NCBI GenBank assembly: GCA_002473385.1
Contig: DKTR01000030.1
Coordinates: forward strand, 1-25,153
From: Lachnospiraceae bacterium UBA7225
GTDB taxonomy: Bacteria > Bacillota > Clostridia > Lachnospirales > Lachnospiraceae
Direction of reading: 5' to 3'
DNA: 25,153 nt
Under the pieces are notes generated by a model that saw only the letters and a program-made list of their open reading frames with translations, ran no database searches and was not told the origin of the DNA. Shown here one piece after another: positions 22,857 through 25,153 of the stretch. The position numbers and the translations under genes were made by a program. Each line of letters begins with the position of its first letter. Within the stretch, counting starts at the first letter, position 1.

Positions 22857-24395
22857 TCAAAGACGTAATCTTACAAATTGCTCCTCCGGTGCATCGTGCT
22901 CTTTCATGCATTTTCTCATCAGACCGGTCAGTCTCTCAACTACCTCCTTTTCTTCCTCCACAAGATTGTGATTTTGTTCATAATCACACTCCAGATCGTA
23001 AAGCTGATCCTCCATTTCCCAGTCATAAAGCTTTATGTACCGCAGCGTTCCATCCTCAAAATCTGTCACAACATCCGCCGGAATCTTAAAAACCGGATAA
23101 GGCGTCCATTTTAGGAACTGTCCGGCCGTAATTTTCGAAGGATCAGTAATTCTGGCCTGATCTCCCGGAATCGGGCTATAATCAAAATAAATCCGGATAT
23201 CACTCATCATTGTTGTGTATAAATTCAGCGGTCTGTTCTGTTCATTCGGCGAACGGAAATACGTATACCTGCCATCTGTGATATTCATCTGCTTTCCAAA
23301 ATAACCATAAATCGCTGCCTCTCTGATTCTCTCTGTTTCTTTACGAATAAGCGGCAGCAGAGACTTTCCATGTAGCGGATTTCGCAGATTTCCCTCTGCT
23401 TTTACATTGTGTAAGTCCATTAAAGTCGGCATAATATCAATATTCTGTGTAAGTGCATTAATCCGTTCTCCCGCATGCGCGTCTTTTGGCATATGGATAA
23501 TTAACGGAATATGGAACACTTCATTGTAAGCCGGCATATAATTTTTAGCAAGATATTCATGCTCACCCAGCATATAGCCATGGTCAGTTGTATAAATAAA
23601 CATTGTATCCTGCCACATATTATGGACATCCATTACATCAAAAATTCTTCCAAGATAGTCATCCGTCATATACAGAAGTGCCAGATACCTTTTCCGGATA
23701 TGCTTCAGCGCCGCCTCATCAATTCCTCCATCTGCGATCGTCTTATATTCCGGCCACATATAAAGCGGTCCATCATAATCATCTCCTACCAGATCAAGGT
23801 ATTCCTGCGGCACATCAAACGGCTCATGCGGATCGAACAATTCTACCCACAGGAAGAAGTCATCACAGTCATGATGCTTTTCCAGCCATTCTGCCGCGTG
23901 CGTGATTACCTGCGCACTCGGATATTTTTCCTTATCATTCTGCCATTCCTGCCTGTTATACCAGTTTTGCGAAACCAGCTTACCCAGATGTGCAGGAACC
24001 TCCAGCTTATCAAGCTGTGTAACACAGGGATCCCATTCCTGCCCCCTGATCAGTTCCCAGCTTGGAAACATCTGACAATAGTTTTCGCCGCCAATCTCAA
24101 AATAATGGTAGTGATCTGTAATTATATGAGATGTAATGCCGCCCTTCCCCAATGCCTGCGGGAGTGTATAATCAAACGCCTCAATTGGTCCCCAGTTCCG
24201 TTCGAGAAAATTAACGCGTCCTGTCATCAGATCCCTTCTCGCCGGCATACACGGTGCAGAAGCCGTCCAATGATTTCCAAAAACAACCGATCTTGCTGCG
24301 AGACGTTCCAGATTGGGTAAATGTATTCCTGCCTCGTTATACATTCTCAGGAAACGTCTGTTTACAGAATCCGATAACAATAAGATACTTCTCAT
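22857..24395 (-). CDS. Sulfatase, Cys-type, cytoplasmic (second)
   Basis: A sulfatase of 512 residues. The formylglycine motif is C49-M-P-A-R53 in SAPCMPARRDLMTGR, a Cys-type site. The metal aspartate D9 (LLLSDSVNRR), the substrate-side DPHEPFDVP segment and TTDHGYMLGEH are present. There is no signal peptide; the protein starts directly with the beta strand MRSILLLSDS, so it should be cytoplasmic. It starts 12 bp after the ATPase gene with AGGAGGG as ribosome site, so the two form an operon that extends beyond the window. It is only distantly similar to the sulfatase at 6906-8387, so a different substrate is likely. Sulfamidase-like enzymes share the CMPAR variant, but no substrate is assigned. 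Confidence 0.93.
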   Translation of the reverse strand: MRSILLLSDSVNRRFLRMYNEAGIHLPNLERLAARSVVFGNHWTASAPCMPARRDLMTGRVNFLERNWGPIEAFDYTLPQALGKGGITSHIITDHYHYFEIGGENYCQMFPSWELIRGQEWDPCVTQLDKLEVPAHLGKLVSQNWYNRQEWQNDKEKYPSAQVITHAAEWLEKHHDCDDFFLWVELFDPHEPFDVPQEYLDLVGDDYDGPLYMWPEYKTIADGGIDEAALKHIRKRYLALLYMTDDYLGRIFDVMDVHNMWQDTMFIYTTDHGYMLGEHEYLAKNYMPAYNEVFHIPLIIHMPKDAHAGERINALTQNIDIMPTLMDLHNVKAEGNLRNPLHGKSLLPLIRKETERIREAAIYGYFGKQMNITDGRYTYFRSPNEQNRPLNLYTTMMSDIRIYFDYSPIPGDQARITDPSKITAGQFLKWTPYPVFKIPADVVTDFEDGTLRYIKLYDWEMEDQLYDLECDYEQNHNLVEEEKEVVERLTGLMRKCMKEHDAPEEQFVRLRL

Positions 24396-24407
24396 TTTCT
24401 CCCTCCT

Positions 24408-25151
24408 TTACCACCACTTAATTTCGTCAGTAATTTTATTTCTGATTTCTATAAATTCATCGGAATACACATCTCTTGGTCTGGGAAGAGAAATCTGTAT
24501 ATCTTCCTTCACGCTCGCCGGTTTCTGAGAAAGAATTAAAACTCTTTCTGCAAGATACGCCGCTTCTTCTGTATTATGCGTGATAAATAAAACGGTACTT
24601 CCCAGCTCCCTCCACAGGCGTATCACCTCGTCTTCCAGATAAAACCTCATTTTTACATCCATTTGTCCATATGGTTCATCCATCAGAAGCAGATCCGGAT
24701 TCATGGCAAATGCCCTTCCAATCACAACCTTCTGCTCTGTGCTTACCGAAAGCTGCGCCGGAAAACTATTTCTGTACGGTTCCAGACCCATCAGATTTAT
24801 AATTTTTTCCACACGTTCATCAATATATGTCTTCGGTTTCTTTTTTGTTTCCAGTCCAAACCGCAGATTCTGCTCAACCGTGAGCCACGGAAACGCTGAA
24901 GCCTCCTGGAATACAAACGCGATATTATGCTTTTTAGGATTTGCTCTCTCTCCATCCAGAAGAATTTCTCCCGATGTTGGTTCTGTAAGACATGTGAGAA
25001 GATTCAGAAAGGTTGTTTTGCCGCATCCCGTCGGTCCCACCACACAGACAAATTCCCCGCTTTTCACATTAAAACTGCAGTTCTTTAAAACTTCCAGTTT
25101 TCCAAAATTTTTACAAAGATCCTTTACCTGTACTTTATATTCTTCTGCCAT
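24408..25151 (-). CDS. ABC transporter ATPase with degenerate signature motif (second)
   Basis: A 247-residue ATPase closely similar to the one at 8394-9137, of identical length and with motifs at identical positions. Walker A GPTGCGKTT (39-47), Walker B LLLMDEP with E159, and switch histidine 192 are intact. The signature reads LSVST (134-138) instead of LSGGM, and the D-loop context is YGQMD. It also ends in IKWW. The ATG at 25151 is 2 bp from the window edge, so its ribosome site is only partly visible. By analogy an ATPase with a canonical signature and two permeases should lie just outside the window. Confidence 0.93.
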   Translation of the reverse strand: MAEEYKVQVKDLCKNFGKLEVLKNCSFNVKSGEFVCVVGPTGCGKTTFLNLLTCLTEPTSGEILLDGERANPKKHNIAFVFQEASAFPWLTVEQNLRFGLETKKKPKTYIDERVEKIINLMGLEPYRNSFPAQLSVSTEQKVVIGRAFAMNPDLLLMDEPYGQMDVKMRFYLEDEVIRLWRELGSTVLFITHNTEEAAYLAERVLILSQKPASVKEDIQISLPRPRDVYSDEFIEIRNKITDEIKWW

Positions 25152-25153
25152 AG

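Noticed and set aside
23511..24320. 269-codon plus-strand open frame opposite the second sulfatase
   Set aside because: Antisense shadow; no family features.

Overview
The window looks like a chromosomal segment of a gut-type Clostridia, most likely Lachnospiraceae. The reasons are strong AGGAGG-type ribosome binding sites, sigma-A promoters with TGn-extended -10 boxes, a TatD-linked small radical SAM protein, a PD-(D/E)XK-like hypothetical gene of a kind I associate with that family, a manganese riboswitch leader on mntP, and two sulfatases of the Cys (anaerobic-maturation) class. The assignment is by impression; no search was run.

Layout. (1) 1-5586, minus strand: a carbohydrate-type ABC importer (solute-binding protein plus two MalF/MalG-like permeases, no ATPase in the cluster), followed in the same direction by a PhnP-like metallo-beta-lactamase-fold hydrolase, an MgtC-family membrane protein and a PHP-fold phosphatase, then a tRNA cut by the window edge. 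A divergent AraC/cupin regulator (5940-6848) probably controls this operon. (2) 6906-13886, minus strand: a compact operon made of a LacI-type regulator, an SsuA/TauA-like binding protein, two SsuC/TauC-like permeases, two different ATPases and a cytoplasmic sulfatase. It has a near-perfect sigma-A promoter with a 14-bp operator palindrome just downstream, an attenuator after the binding-protein gene, and a shared terminator at the end. The two ATPases carry complementary defects, which predicts one good and one degenerate ATP site. (3) 14233-19915: housekeeping genes, namely a dGTPase and an E. coli-like thymidine kinase convergent around a 186-nt inverted repeat, an M3 oligopeptidase, a shikimate-kinase-like protein, and mntP behind a yybP-ykoY riboswitch. 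(4) 20107-22608: a frameshifted PD-(D/E)XK-like gene with a 42-bp tandem repeat, the TatD-linked radical SAM protein, and a pyridoxal/pyridoxamine kinase with a duplicated leader. (5) 22857-25151, minus strand: a second sulfatase next to an ATPase with the same defect as the one in region 2. The cluster continues past the window edge.

How they fit together: the most notable content is the repeated pairing of a cytoplasmic sulfatase with a nitrate/sulfonate/taurine-class ABC ATPase whose signature motif is degenerate and whose C-terminus is IKWW. In the complete copy the binding protein would capture a small organosulfur or sulfated compound, the heterodimeric transporter would import it intact, and the sulfatase would release sulfate inside the cell under control of a LacI-type sensor. 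The transported compound cannot be read from the sequence.
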